A stretch of DNA of 64,000 bases from Volvox africanus (lineage: Eukaryota; Chlorophyta; Chlorophyceae; Chlamydomonadales; Volvocaceae): assembly GCA_030268105.1 (NCBI GenBank), contig BSDZ01000033.1, forward strand, positions 631,501-695,500, read 5' to 3'. Shown in pieces: positions 23,859-36,938 of this stretch; positions within the stretch are counted from its first letter, which is position 1; each line of letters opens with the position of its first letter. A model generated the notes under the pieces. It was not told the origin of the DNA. It did no database searches and saw only the letters and a list, made by a program, of their open reading frames with translations. Position numbers and translations under genes: made by a program.

Positions 23859-26390
23859 ATGATCTCGCTGTTGGTGAAACTGGGCTTCAAGCCTAAGGAT
23901 CGTGCTTATGAGAGGATCGACACAATCTCGGACACCAACAGCACCGCTAACGATAATGACAGCGTTATGAGCAACAGCAGCTGCCTAAATGGCAAAGCTG
24001 TAGAGCAGCCTGCAGGTGGAGTGGTCGTCACTCCTTTGCGTGAACTAATGAAGAAGTTTAGCCGCAAGTGGATTCCGACAGAAAAGGTGAATTCGTGTTG
24101 CTGTCTTTCCTGATGTTCAGTTCTAAGTAAGGCCAACTCCCATCAAGCCTGCCTTTCGTCGTCGTTTATGTTTTCTTCGATTCCGTCTTTTTTCGGTCAT
24201 TCCGTGACATCCCATCCCTTCCACCTTTTCTGTCGCAGCCTCTTCAGCGGTTCGGGAAGCTCGAGGGCGAAGAATCCTTGACGTTGCAGGAGCGGTTGTC
24301 CGCGCGGCGCCTGCAAATAGCTGAGAAGGGGACTCTGCTTAAGGTCCTGCTATCCTGGGTGAGTTTGAGCTGATCAGGAGTTTGCTCCAGCAGTGGTGAT
24401 GGGTGTTGAGATGCCTTGGGGGTCGCTTGTCTGACAGTCGCTCGATGTGATTGGGCCATGCGCCGACCCGCACCGCTTGCTGACTATCGACCAACGTGTC
24501 GACCCCCCGTCTTTTGCGTGCGCACAACAGAAGGGCGCGCCCGAGAATCTTCACCAGGCCGGAGCCCAACTGGAAGCCCAGCCAGTTCCAGCAGCGCAGC
24601 AGGTGGTGGGTCAGACCTGACGCCTGAGGGGGTTCCGGGGAGGAGGTCGCCTTTCTCATACCAGTGCGCGGCTTGTGCTGCACTGTGTTGGTTGCAAAGT
24701 GCCTGCAGGAAAGCGCTTCTCAGGGGAGGCGAATGGGGAACATGGTTTCCGAGGGGAGGGGAGACGGACGGAGGGAGTTGCCCGAGGGGTGGGCTCATCA
24801 TACATGTCGTTATTTTGTCGTCGTTCAGATGTCGCCGAAACTAATTTGTGTACATGCGCTTGTGTTTGGACGTCCAATACCCCCTCGGAAACACATCAAG
24901 ATGCTTTCCGTGATGCAGATGTTCCATGTCTACGCACGTAAACGGTGCACTAACTGATGAAAAGCTTTTTTGTGTGTCTCGTTCTCTGCCAGCAGGAGCC
25001 GCAGCTGGAGAGTGAGGAGAACAACGTGCAGCAATGCGCGGGTGGCGTGATGGCCCCGTCGGGGTTGGCGGGAGCAGCGGCGGCCATTGAGCTAGCATAT
25101 CAGCGGTAGGTGCAGTGTATAACTAGGTGTACGGCGGAGTGACGTGGTAGTGCGTGGCGGTCTGAGTACGTGGCGGCAAATGCATGAAGGCGTACGTGTT
25201 TCGGATGTGCGACTTCCTGTTTACCCGAAACCCACAATGCTGGGATCTCTTGCTTACACCTGCAACCCCACCCATGCCTTTTCCATACAGGTTGGACGAG
25301 ACCACCGAAGCTGAGGGCTTCGAGGGCTTCCAAGTCCAGGTGCGTGGGCAAGAAGTCATCGAAGCAACATAGTCTTATGTATACAAAACCCGACAACTGC
25401 TGGATGTTCGCTCTTTTATCTGCAGGTGTCAGATTTGATTTCGCAACTCGAGAAGCTGAGGTCGGGGGCCGCCATGATGGAGGCCAGGAAGGGGGGCCTT
25501 TCCGGGGCCTCTACAGACCTGCAGGGCAGCAGCATCACTGCCAAATTTGCCATCATCCCTGCCGCCAGCTGTCCTGCTATGGGCGCCACGAGTCCGCCTT
25601 CTGCAGTCGAAGTCGCAGATGCTGGTGCCGCTTCCATTTTCATCAACAAGGCTGCGCAGCAACCCCAGGAGTTGTACCAACCCCTGGAGCTCACGCAGCC
25701 ACCAAAACCGCACCCGAAAACCCCAGAGCGGCGTCTGCCCCCTGAGGCACGGAACTGGGGTCTGCAGGACTGCCGGTCCTGGGCGGGGGAGCAGCATTGG
25801 TCGTCCTGGGCGGAGGTTCAGGCGTTTACCAAGACGCTTGAGCCGACCCTAGCAGAAGCCATTCGTGAAGCAAGTAAGTCTGGTGGTGTGCACGTCGCGC
25901 TCCATCTCATGCTAGCTAGGTGCATGGTTGTCATTGAGGGGTTGTCATTGTGTGAGGGGTTGTGAAAAGACACCCCTGAGTCTAGGTCTGCTGACTGGTT
26001 TGGCTCCCAAGTATCCTGTTCTATCTGCTGACTCAGCAGGCAGTGGGCCTTGCCACCTGCTGTCTGCCTGCACATCTAAGCGCAGCCCACCTTACATTAA
26101 TTGATTTCTGGCACAGAGACGTTCGCTCTCCCCCACACACTTTGCCCTCTTTAGGCCTCGAGCACAATCCACTTGTTGCCTTCGGGAAGGAGCAGGCGGC
26201 AGCTCCAGCAATTTCCTATGTGCAGCTCAAGCTGATGGAGCTTTGTGGCTCCAATCGTTGGGGGACGGCGTCCATCAAGGCCGCCTCGCTTGAGGGGCCC
26301 CGCAAGAGGCGCCCTTTCTTGGCGGCCTTCCTAAGGGCTGCCAAGGGAATCACAGAGCCGTGTGTTCAGCGTGGGGGCATTCGGCTCTGA
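23859..26390 (+). CDS. Array gene, copy 5
   Basis: Exons 23859-24086, 24239-24358, 24531-24602, 24996-25105, 25291-25339, 25426-25873 and 26155-26390. Intact, with the short intron 3. Confidence 0.8.
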
Positions 26391-26832
26391 TCGAGCTGGG
26401 GCGGTTTTGCAGGAAGTGCACGCACTGATATGTACCTACTACCCTCCTTGCTAGCTAGCCGGATTGCTAGATGGTCATCTCGAGCCATCGATTTTGTTTG
26501 CCAAGTCGTGATGCTTAGCGTTGTTAAACACTGCACCCTTAATCGACGGTGACGTGGTTATTAAGAAAAGAGGGACTCAAGACACCTAGAGCGGAACTAA
26601 AGGCTCTGAGGCCTGATGGTGACCGTGACCATGGCCGTAGTAGCACCAAGGGGCGGTGACTGGCTGAATAGCGCGGCACTTTACATTACGAATGTTAGGG
26701 CTCTCGTGAGAGATGTCCGGTGTGGTGGCTTGCAGGTGGCTGCTGCGGCTTAGGCGTGATGTTAGGCTGGGGTTTGCAGGTTTGGTTAGCTTTCTCATGT
26801 ACATGTTTGTTTTCGGGCACCCCCAGTTTTGT

Positions 26833-27702
26833 ATGTGGTATTCTGTGTTCTTTTTATCGTACCTAAGGCTTCATGCAGTGGAGGGGGAGGGGCTGTGGAG
26901 GTTTAAACAGCTGGTGGGCAGTCGGACTTCATCAAGTGGTATTCATAGTCAGTGAGACTCCCAACTGCACACATGGTATTTGTGCCTAGCATTTAGTCAC
27001 TTAGCTATGTGATATTCTGTGTTCTTTTTATCGTACCTAAGGCTTCATGCAGTGGAGGGGGAGGGGCTGTGGAGGTTTAAACAGCTGGTGGGCAGTCGGA
27101 CTTCATCAAGTGGTATTCATAGTCAGTGAGACTCCCAACTGCACACATGGTATTTGTGCCTAGCATTTAGTCACTTAGCTATGTGATATTCTGTGTTCTT
27201 TTTATCGTACCTAAGGCTTCATGCAGTGGAGGGGGAGGGGCTGTGGAGGTTTAAACAGCTGGTGGGCAGTCGGACTTCATCAAGTGGTATTCATAGTCAG
27301 TGAGACTCCCAACTGCACACATGGTATTTGTGCCTAGCATTTAGTCACTTAGCTATGTGATATTCTGTGTTCTTTTTATCGTACCTAAGGCTTCATGCAG
27401 TGGAGGGGGAGGGGCTGTGGAGGTTTAAACAGCTGGTGGGCAGTCGGACTTCATCAAGTGGTATTCATAGTCAGTGAGACTCCCAACTGCACACATGGTA
27501 TTTGTGCCTAGCATTTAGTCACTTAGCTATGTGATATTCTGTGTTCTTTTTATCGTACCTAAGGCTTCATGCAGTGGAGGGGGAGGGGCTGTGGAGGTTT
27601 AAACAGCTGGTGGGCAGTCGGACTTCATCAAGTGGTATTCATAGTCAGTGAGACTCCCAACTGCACACATGGTATTTGTGCCTAGCATTTAGTCACTTAG
27701 CT
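26833..27702 (+). repeat. 174-bp minisatellite, 5 copies (unit 6)
   Basis: Five copies in the standard pattern. Confidence 0.97.
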
Positions 27703-29221
27703 GTCATAGACCTGATATAGTTTTAGTTGCATAGTTTCTTATCTGCCATTCATTAGTGGACCCTAACCAATAGGAGCGTGTCAAACGTGTTTGTTAGTGG
27801 ATCTGAACCCTAGATGGTTGTCAACTGTTCATCATTGGATTCTATCCGATAGGAGCTTGTGAACCGTGTTTGTTAATGGATCTGATTAATGAGCTATTTA
27901 ACATCCTTCTCAAGTGATTAGGCTGGTGTCATAATCTGCCATGACGACATGGCATGTGACCAGTTTATTTACAGGGGACTCTCAACTAGACATGCCTGGG
28001 ACAGCACAAAGGGGGAGGGCATGCGTGCCTCTGTGGGCGTGTGTGTGCATATGCGTGTGTGCGCATGCATGTGCTGCAGGCATGTGCAATACCATGGTGT
28101 TCGAGCCTCGCAGTTGCTCACGAGTGGACGAGCAAGCAGCAGGCCTCTCCGTGACACCACATGTAAATCGTGCGATGCCTGGATGACCCTTTTTGAGTGT
28201 CTCAGTCTCCCCCTGAAGCAGAACAGAGGGGTGCTTTTTAGGTGTTACACTGTGGGCGACTTGTTCTGAAAACTTGGGAAGAACTGTTTGGATTTTACTC
28301 CGCATGGAGAGCTGTATCTCCATGCAGCGCTGCACAGCCAAATTGCATTTTACTGCAGCAGGCTCTCACTAAGGTGTATGTATGTTCATACAAGGGTTCA
28401 ACAATCGTTGGCATTATGACATTATGGTGCCCCAACTTGGGCGTCCATGCCCATCATGGAGATGGCACCGGAAGGCCTTCGGCGTGCTCCATCTTTATTA
28501 ATTTCAGGACACGTGATAGTGTACGGCAAGCTACCGTGGGCCACAGTCCAGTGGTCGCATTATGTAAGGAATTTCAGGACTTTAGATTCCCTACTATGGG
28601 GAAGACCAGTACTATACAAGGTGATAACCTTGCGCTCTTGGGGCCTCCGAACCGGTATTGGTGAAACACACACTTGTGCGGTGTTGATGTCTTTGAGCTT
28701 ACGCGAGCTCAATTGTACCAATTGAAATTACAGTTCAATAGGAGCTCAAGAAATCCTTTGCGATGAACCTACGTAATCTGTTGTTCCAATGTACGGCCCG
28801 AAGCCACGAACAGCGGACCGATTATGGTAATACGGGGTTCTTATCGCCACACGGAAGCGCCCCTACATTGCCATTCAAATTACTTTGCTTCAGTGTTACA
28901 ACCGGATAAAGGAAAGCTGTGAAACCTTCGCCTTTAGACCTGATTATGCTCCGTCGCTCTACATAACCATAGCCCACCCTGTGTGACCCATTAACATCCT
29001 AACTAGTTATTTTAAAACCATTTTCCATAATTGCTTTCGAATTCCTTAGAGAGACTCCAAAGAACAGGCTTTGGCCTGTCAACACAACCGTTTGCCTCTA
29101 GACAAAACCTTAGTGTCGTTTATTGAGTAATACATCTCAACGATTTGCTTAGCGATAGTGCTTCATTGGACGCTTCGATTACCGGCTCCTTGACCACGAC
29201 CCGGCTGTCCAGGCGTCAGCC

Positions 29222-31753
29222 ATGATCTCGCTGTTGGTGAAACTGGGCTTCAAGCCTAAGGATCGTGCTTATGAGAGGATCGACACAATCTCGGACACCA
29301 ACAGCACCGCTAACGATAATGACAGCGTTATGAGCAACAGCAGCTGCCTAAATGGCAAAGCTGTAGAGCAGCCTGCAGGTGGAGTGGTCGTCACTCCTTT
29401 GCGTGAACTAATGAAGAAGTTTAGCCGCAAGTGGATTCCGACAGAAAAGGTGAATTCGTGTTGCTGTCTTTCCTGATGTTCAGTTCTAAGTAAGGCCAAC
29501 TCCCATCAAGCCTGCCTTTCGTCGTCGTTTATGTTTTCTTCGATTCCGTCTTTTTTCGGTCATTCCGTGACATCCCATCCCTTCCACCTTTTCTGTCGCA
29601 GCCTCTTCAGCGGTTCGGGAAGCTCGAGGGCGAAGAATCCTTGACGTTGCAGGAGCGGTTGTCCGCGCGGCGCCTGCAAATAGCTGAGAAGGGGACTCTG
29701 CTTAAGGTCCTGCTATCCTGGGTGAGTTTGAGCTGATCAGGAGTTTGCTCCAGCAGTGGTGATGGGTGTTGAGATGCCTTGGGGGTCGCTTGTCTGACAG
29801 TCGCTCGATGTGATTGGGCCATGCGCCGACCCGCACCGCTTGCTGACTATCGACCAACGTGTCGACCCCCCGTCTTTTGCGTGCGCACAACAGAAGGGCG
29901 CGCCCGAGAATCTTCACCAGGCCGGAGCCCAACTGGAAGCCCAGCCAGTTCCAGCAGCGCAGCAGGTGGTGGGTCAGACCTGACGCCTGAGGGGGTTCCG
30001 GGGAGGAGGTCGCCTTTCTCATACCAGTGCGCGGCTTGTGCTGCACTGTGTTGGTTGCAAAGTGCCTGCAGGAAAGCGCTTCTCAGGGGAGGCGAATGGG
30101 GAACATGGTTTCCGAGGGGAGGGGAGACGGACGGAGGGAGTTGCCCGAGGGGTGGGCTCATCATACATGTCGTTATTTTGTCGTCGTTCAGATGTCGCCG
30201 AAACTAATTTGTGTACATGCGCTTGTGTTTGGACGTCCAATACCCCCTCGGAAACACATCAAGATGCTTTCCGTGATGCAGATGTTCCATGTCTACGCAC
30301 GTAAACGGTGCACTAACTGATGAAAAGCTTTTTTGTGTGTCTCGTTCTCTGCCAGCAGGAGCCGCAGCTGGAGAGTGAGGAGAACAACGTGCAGCAATGC
30401 GCGGGTGGCGTGATGGCCCCGTCGGGGTTGGCGGGAGCAGCGGCGGCCATTGAGCTAGCATATCAGCGGTAGGTGCAGTGTATAACTAGGTGTACGGCGG
30501 AGTGACGTGGTAGTGCGTGGCGGTCTGAGTACGTGGCGGCAAATGCATGAAGGCGTACGTGTTTCGGATGTGCGACTTCCTGTTTACCCGAAACCCACAA
30601 TGCTGGGATCTCTTGCTTACACCTGCAACCCCACCCATGCCTTTTCCATACAGGTTGGACGAGACCACCGAAGCTGAGGGCTTCGAGGGCTTCCAAGTCC
30701 AGGTGCGTGGGCAAGAAGTCATCGAAGCAACATAGTCTTATGTATACAAAACCCGACAACTGCTGGATGTTCGCTCTTTTATCTGCAGGTGTCAGATTTG
30801 ATTTCGCAACTCGAGAAGCTGAGGTCGGGGGCCGCCATGATGGAGGCCAGGAAGGGGGGCCTTTCCGGGGCCTCTACAGACCTGCAGGGCAGCAGCATCA
30901 CTGCCAAATTTGCCATCATCCCTGCCGCCAGCTGTCCTGCTATGGGCGCCACGAGTCCGCCTTCTGCAGTCGAAGTCGCAGATGCTGGTGCCGCTTCCAT
31001 TTTCATCAACAAGGCTGCGCAGCAACCCCAGGAGTTGTACCAACCCCTGGAGCTCACGCAGCCACCAAAACCGCACCCGAAAACCCCAGAGCGGCGTCTG
31101 CCCCCTGAGGCACGGAACTGGGGTCTGCAGGACTGCCGGTCCTGGGCGGGGGAGCAGCATTGGTCGTCCTGGGCGGAGGTTCAGGCGTTTACCAAGACGC
31201 TTGAGCCGACCCTAGCAGAAGCCATTCGTGAAGCAAGTAAGTCTGGTGGTGTGCACGTCGCGCTCCATCTCATGCTAGCTAGGTGCATGGTTGTCATTGA
31301 GGGGTTGTCATTGTGTGAGGGGTTGTGAAAAGACACCCCTGAGTCTAGGTCTGCTGACTGGTTTGGCTCCCAAGTATCCTGTTCTATCTGCTGACTCAGC
31401 AGGCAGTGGGCCTTGCCACCTGCTGTCTGCCTGCACATCTAAGCGCAGCCCACCTTACATTAATTGATTTCTGGCACAGAGACGTTCGCTCTCCCCCACA
31501 CACTTTGCCCTCTTTAGGCCTCGAGCACAATCCACTTGTTGCCTTCGGGAAGGAGCAGGCGGCAGCTCCAGCAATTTCCTATGTGCAGCTCAAGCTGATG
31601 GAGCTTTGTGGCTCCAATCGTTGGGGGACGGCGTCCATCAAGGCCGCCTCGCTTGAGGGGCCCCGCAAGAGGCGCCCTTTCTTGGCGGCCTTCCTAAGGG
31701 CTGCCAAGGGAATCACAGAGCCGTGTGTTCAGCGTGGGGGCATTCGGCTCTGA
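29222..31753 (+). CDS. Array gene, copy 6
   Basis: Exons 29222-29449, 29602-29721, 29894-29965, 30359-30468, 30654-30702, 30789-31236 and 31518-31753. Intact, with the short intron 3. Confidence 0.8.
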
Positions 31754-31860
31754 TCGAGCTGGGGCGGTTTTGCAGGAAGTGCACGCACTGATATGTACCT
31801 ACTACCCTCCTTGCTAGCTAGCCGGATTGCTAGATGGTCATCTCGAGCCATCGATTTTGT

Positions 31861-34800
31861 TTGCCAAGTCGTGATGCTTAGCGTTGTTAAACACTGCACC
31901 CTTAATCGACGGTGACGTGGTTATTAAGAAAAGAGGGACTCAAGACACCTAGAGCGGAACTAAAGGCTCTGAGGCCTGATGGTGACCGTGACCATGGCCG
32001 TAGTAGCACCAAGGGGCGGTGACTGGCTGAATAGCGCGGCACTTTACATTACGTATGTTAGGGCTCTCGTGAGAGATGTCGGTGTGGTGGCTTGCAGGTG
32101 GCTGCTGCGGCTTAGGCGTGATGTTAGGCTGGGGTTTGCAGGTTTGGTTAGCTTTCTCATGTACATGTTTGTTTTCGGGCACCCCCAGTTTTGTATGTGG
32201 TATTCTGTGTTCTTTTTATCGTACCTAAGGCTTCATGCAGTGGAGGGGGAGGGGCTGTGGAGGTTTAAACAGCTGGTGGGCAGTCGGACTTCATCAAGTG
32301 GTATTCATAGTCAGTGAGACTCCCAACTGCACACATGGTATTTGTGCCTAGCATTTAGTCACTTAGCTATGTGATATTCTGTGTTCTTTTTATCGTACCT
32401 AAGGCTTCATGCAGTGGAGGGGGAGGGGCTGTGGAGGTTTAAACAGCTGGTGGGCAGTCGGACTTCATCAAGTGGTATTCATAGTCAGTGAGACTCCCAA
32501 CTGCACACATGGTATTTGTGCCTAGCATTTAGTCACTTAGCTATGTGATATTCTGTGTTCTTTTTATCGTACCTAAGGCTTCATGCAGTGGAGGGGGAGG
32601 GGCTGTGGAGGTTTAAACAGCTGGTGGGCAGTCGGACTTCATCAAGTGGTATTCATAGTCAGTGAGACTCCCAACTGCACACATGGTATTTGTGCCTAGC
32701 ATTTAGTCACTTAGCTGTCATAGACCTGATATAGTTTTAGTTGCATCGTTTCTTATCTGCCATTCATTAGTGGACCCTAACCAATAGGAGCGTGTCAAAC
32801 GTGTTTGTTAGTGGATCTGAACCCTAGATGGTTGTCAACTGTTCATCATTGGATTCTGACCGATAGGAGCTTGTGAACCGTGTTTGTTAATGGATCTGAT
32901 TAATGAGCTATTTAACATCCTTCTCAAGTGATTAGGCTGGTGTCATAATCTGCCATGACGACATGGCATGTGACCAGTTTATTTACAGGGGACTCTCAAC
33001 TAGACATGCCTGGGACAGCACAAAGGGGGGAGGGCATGCGTGCCTCTGTGGGCGTGTGTGTGCATATGCGTGTGTGCGCATGCATGTGCTGCAGGCATGT
33101 GCAATACCATGGTGTTCGAGCCTCGCAGTTGCTCACGAGTGGACGAGCAAGCAGCAGGCCTCTCCGTGACACCACATGTAAATCGTGCGATGCCTGGATG
33201 ACCCTTTTTGAGTGTCTCAGTCTCCCCTGAAGCAGAAACAGAGGGGTGCTTTTTAGGTGTTACACTGTGGGCGACTTGTTCTGAAAACTTGGGAAGAACT
33301 GTTTGGATTTTACTCCGCATGGAGAGCTGTATCTCCATGCAGCGCTGCACAGCCAAATTGCATTTTACTGCAGCAGGCTCTCACTAAGGTGTATGTATGT
33401 TCATACAAGGGTTCAACAATCGTTGGCATTATGACATTATGGTGCCCCAACTTGGGCGTCCATGCCCATCATGGAGATGGCACCGGAAGGCCTTCGGCGT
33501 GCTCCATCTTTATTAATTTCAGGACACGTGATAGTGTACGGCAAGCTACCGTGGGCCACAGTCCAGTGGTCGCATTATGTAAGGAATTTCAGGACTTTAG
33601 ATTCCCTACTATGGGGAAGACCAGTACTATACAAGGTGATAACCTTGCGCTCTTGGGGCCTCCGAACCGGTATTGGTGAAACACACACTTGTGCGGTGTT
33701 GATGTCTTTGAGCTTACGCGAGCTCAATTGTACCAATTGAAATTACAGTTCAATAGGAGCTCAAGAAATCCTTTGCGATGAACCTACGTAATCTGTTGTT
33801 CCAATGTACGGCCCGAAGCCACGAACAGCGGACCGATTATGGTAATACGGGGTTCTTATCGCCACACGGAAGCGCCCCTACATTGCCATTCAAATTACTT
33901 TGCTTCAGTGTTACAACCGGATAAAGGAAAGCTGTGAAACCTTCGCCTTTAGACCTGATTATGCTCCGTCGCTCTACATAACCATAGCCCACCCTGTGTG
34001 ACCCATTAACATCCTAACTAGTTATTTTAAAACCATTTTCCATAATTGCTTTCGAATTCCTTAGAGAGACTCCAAAGAACAGGCTTTGGCCTGTCAACAC
34101 AACCGTTTGCCTCTAGACAAAACCTTAGTGTCGTTTATTGAGTAATACATCTCAACGATTTGCTTAGCGATAGTGCTTCATTGGACGCTTCGATTACCGG
34201 CTCCTTGACCACGACCCGGCTGTCCAGGCGTCAGCCATGATCTCGCTGTTGGTGAAACTGGGCTTCAAGCCTAAGGATCGTGCTTATGAGAGGATCGACA
34301 CAATCTCGGACACCAACAGCACCGCTAACGATAATGACAGCGTTATGAGCAACAGCAGCTGCCTAAATGGCAAAGCTGTAGAGCAGCCTGCAGGTGGAGT
34401 GGTCGTCACTCCTTTGCGTGAACTAATGAAGAAGTTTAGCCGCAAGTGGATTCCGACAGAAAAGGTGAATTCGTGTTGCTGTCTTTCCTGATGTTCAGTT
34501 CTAAGTAAGGCCAACTCCCATCAAGCCTGCCTTTCGTCGTCGTTTATGTTTTCTTCGATTCCGTCTTTTTTCGGTCATTCCGTGACATCCCATCCCTTCC
34601 ACCTTTTCTGTCGCAGCCTCTTCAGCGGTTCGGGAAGCTCGAGGGCGAAGAATCCTTGACGTTGCAGGAGCGGTTGTCCGCGCGGCGCCTGCAAATAGCT
34701 GAGAAGGGGACTCTGCTTAAGGTCCTGCTATCCTGGGTGAGTTTGAGCTGATCAGGAGTTTGCTCCAGCAGTGGTGATGGGTGTTGAGATGCCTTGGGGG

Positions 34801-36883
34801 TCGCTTGTCTGACAGTCGCTCGATGTGATTGGGCCATGCGCCGACCCGCACCGCTTGCTGACTATCGACCAACGTGTCGACCCCCCGTCTTTTGCGTGCG
34901 CACAACAGAAGGGCGCGCCCGAGAATCTTCACCAGGCCGGAGCCCAACTGGAAGCCCAGCCAGTTCCAGCAGCGCAGCAGGTGGTGGGTCAGACCTGACG
35001 CCTGAGGGGGTTCCGGGGAGGAGGTCGCCTTTCTCATACCAGTGCGCGGCTTGTGCTGCACTGTGTTGGTTGCAAAGTGCCTGCAGGAAAGCGCTTCTCA
35101 GGGGAGGCGAATGGGGAACATGGTTTCCGAGGGGAGGGGAGACGGACGGAGGGAGTTGCCCGAGGGTGACACGGGGGTGGGCTCATCATACATGTCGTTA
35201 TTTTGTCGTCGTTCAGATGTCGCCGAAACTAATTTGTGTACATGCGCTTGTGTTTGGACGTCCAATACCCCCTCGGAAACACATCAAGATGCTTTCCGTG
35301 ATGCAGATGTTCCATGTCTACGCACGTAAACGGTGCACTAACTGATGAAAAGCTTTTTTGTGTGTCTCGTTCTCTGCCAGCAGGAGCCGCAGCTGGAGAG
35401 TGAGGAGAACAACGTGCAGCAATGCGCGGGTGCGTGATGGCCCCGTCGGGGTTGGCGGGAGCAGCGGCGGCCATTGAGCTAGCATATCAGCGGTAGGTGC
35501 AGTGTATAACTAGGTGTACGGCGGAGTGACGTGGTAGTGCGTGGCGGTCTGAGTACGTGGCGGCAAATGCATGAAGGCGTACGTGTTTCGGATGTGCGAC
35601 TTCCTGTTTACCCGAAACCCACAATGCTGGGATCTCTTGCTTACACCTGCAACCCCACCCATGCCTTTTCCATACAGGTTGGACGAGACCACCGAAGCTG
35701 AGGGCTTCGAGGGCTTCCAAGTCCAGGTGCGTGGGCAAGAAGTCATCGAAGCAACATAGTCTTATGTATACAAAACCCGACAACTGCTGGATGTTCGCTC
35801 TTTTATCTGCAGGTGTCAGATTTGATTTCGCAACTCGAGAAGCTGAGGTCGGGGGCCGCCATGATGGAGGCCAGGAAGGGGGGCCTTTCCGGGGCCTCTA
35901 CAGACCTGCAGGGCAGCAGCATCACTGCCAAATTTGCCATCATCCCTGCCGCCAGCTGTCCTGCTATGGCGCCACGAGTCCGCCTTCTGCAGTCGAAGTC
36001 GCAGATGCTGGTGCCGCTTCCATTTTCATCAACAAGGCTGCGCAGCAACCCCAGGAGTTGTACCAACCCCTGGAGCTCACGCAGCCACCAAAACCGCACC
36101 CGAAAACCCCAGAGCGGCGTCTGCCCCCTGAGGCACGGAACTGGGGTCTGCAGGACTGCCGGTCCTGGGCGGGGGAGCAGCATTGGTCGTCCTGGGCGGA
36201 GGTTCAGGCGTTTACCAAGACGCTTGAGCCGACCCTAGCAGAAGCCATTCGTGAAGCAAGTAAGTCTGGTGGTGTGCACGTCGCGCTCCATCTCATGCTA
36301 GCTAGGTGCATGGTTGTCATTGAGGGGTTGTCATTGTGTGAGGGGTTGTGAAAAGACACCCCTGAGTCTAGGTCTGCTGACTGGTTTGGCTCCCAAGTAT
36401 CCTGTTCTATCTGCTGACTCAGCAGGCAGTGGGCCTTGCCACCTGCTGTCTGCCTGCACATCTAAGCGCAGCCCACCTTACATTAATTGATTTCTGGCAC
36501 AGAGACGTTCGCTCTCCCCCACACACTTTGCCCTCTTTAGGCCTCGAGCACAATCCACTTGTTGCCTTCGGGAAGGAGCAGGCGGCAGCTCCAGCAATTT
36601 CCTATGTGCAGCTCAAGCTGATGGAGCTTTGTGGCTCCAATCGTTGGGGGACGGCGTCCATCAAGGCCGCCTCGCTTGAGGGGCCCCGCAAGAGGCGCCC
36701 TTTCTTGGCGGCCTTCCTAAGGGCTGCCAAGGGAATCACAGAGCCGTGTGTTCAGCGTGGGGGCATTCGGCTCTGGTCGAGCTGGGGCGGTTTTGCAGGA
36801 AGTGCACGCACTGATATGTACCTACTACCCTCCTTGCTAGCTAGCCGGATTGCTAGATGGTCATCTCGAGCCATCGATTTTGT
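31861..36883 (+). repeat. Array unit 7 (5023 bp, three minisatellite copies, long intron 3, most diverged)
   Basis: Carries more differences from the consensus unit than any other. Substitutions are at 32054, 32747 and 32858-32859. Single-base indels are near 32081, 33025-33030, 33223-33227, 33236, 35431 and 35968. The stop codon is changed at 36774-36776. The indels sum to -2, which accounts exactly for its length (5025 expected, 5023 seen). Confidence 0.95.
32195..32716 (+). repeat. 174-bp minisatellite, 3 copies (unit 7)
   Basis: Three copies, first with ATGTGG. It is the second shortest array in the window, after unit 1. Confidence 0.97.
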
Positions 36884-36938
36884 TTGCCAAGTCGTGATGC
36901 TTAGCGTTGTTAAACACTGCACCCTTAATCGACGGTGA
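34237..36938 (+). pseudogene. Array gene, copy 7: frameshifted in exons 4 and 6, stop codon lost
   Basis: Exons 34237-34464, 34617-34736, 34909-34980, 35384-35492 (109 bases instead of 110), 35678-35726, 35813-36259 (447 instead of 448) and 36541 onward. One G is missing in exon 4 around 35430-35433. This produces an immediate TGA at 35435-35437 and a product of about 157 residues. A second single G is missing in exon 6 at about 35967. The normal TGA is TGG at 36774-36776, and that frame stays open to 36938. Both frameshifts are in G runs, so sequencing or assembly error is a real alternative. If they are real, this copy is a pseudogene. Confidence 0.7.

Larger units (their letters stand above)
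21135..26497 (+). repeat. Array unit 5 (5363 bp, five minisatellite copies, short intron 3)
   Basis: Returns to the unit 2 type after two long-type units, so the two types are interleaved rather than segregated. Confidence 0.97.
26498..31860 (+). repeat. Array unit 6 (5363 bp, five minisatellite copies, short intron 3)
   Basis: Same length and type as unit 5. It is the last unit before the variable block formed by units 7-9. Confidence 0.97.
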
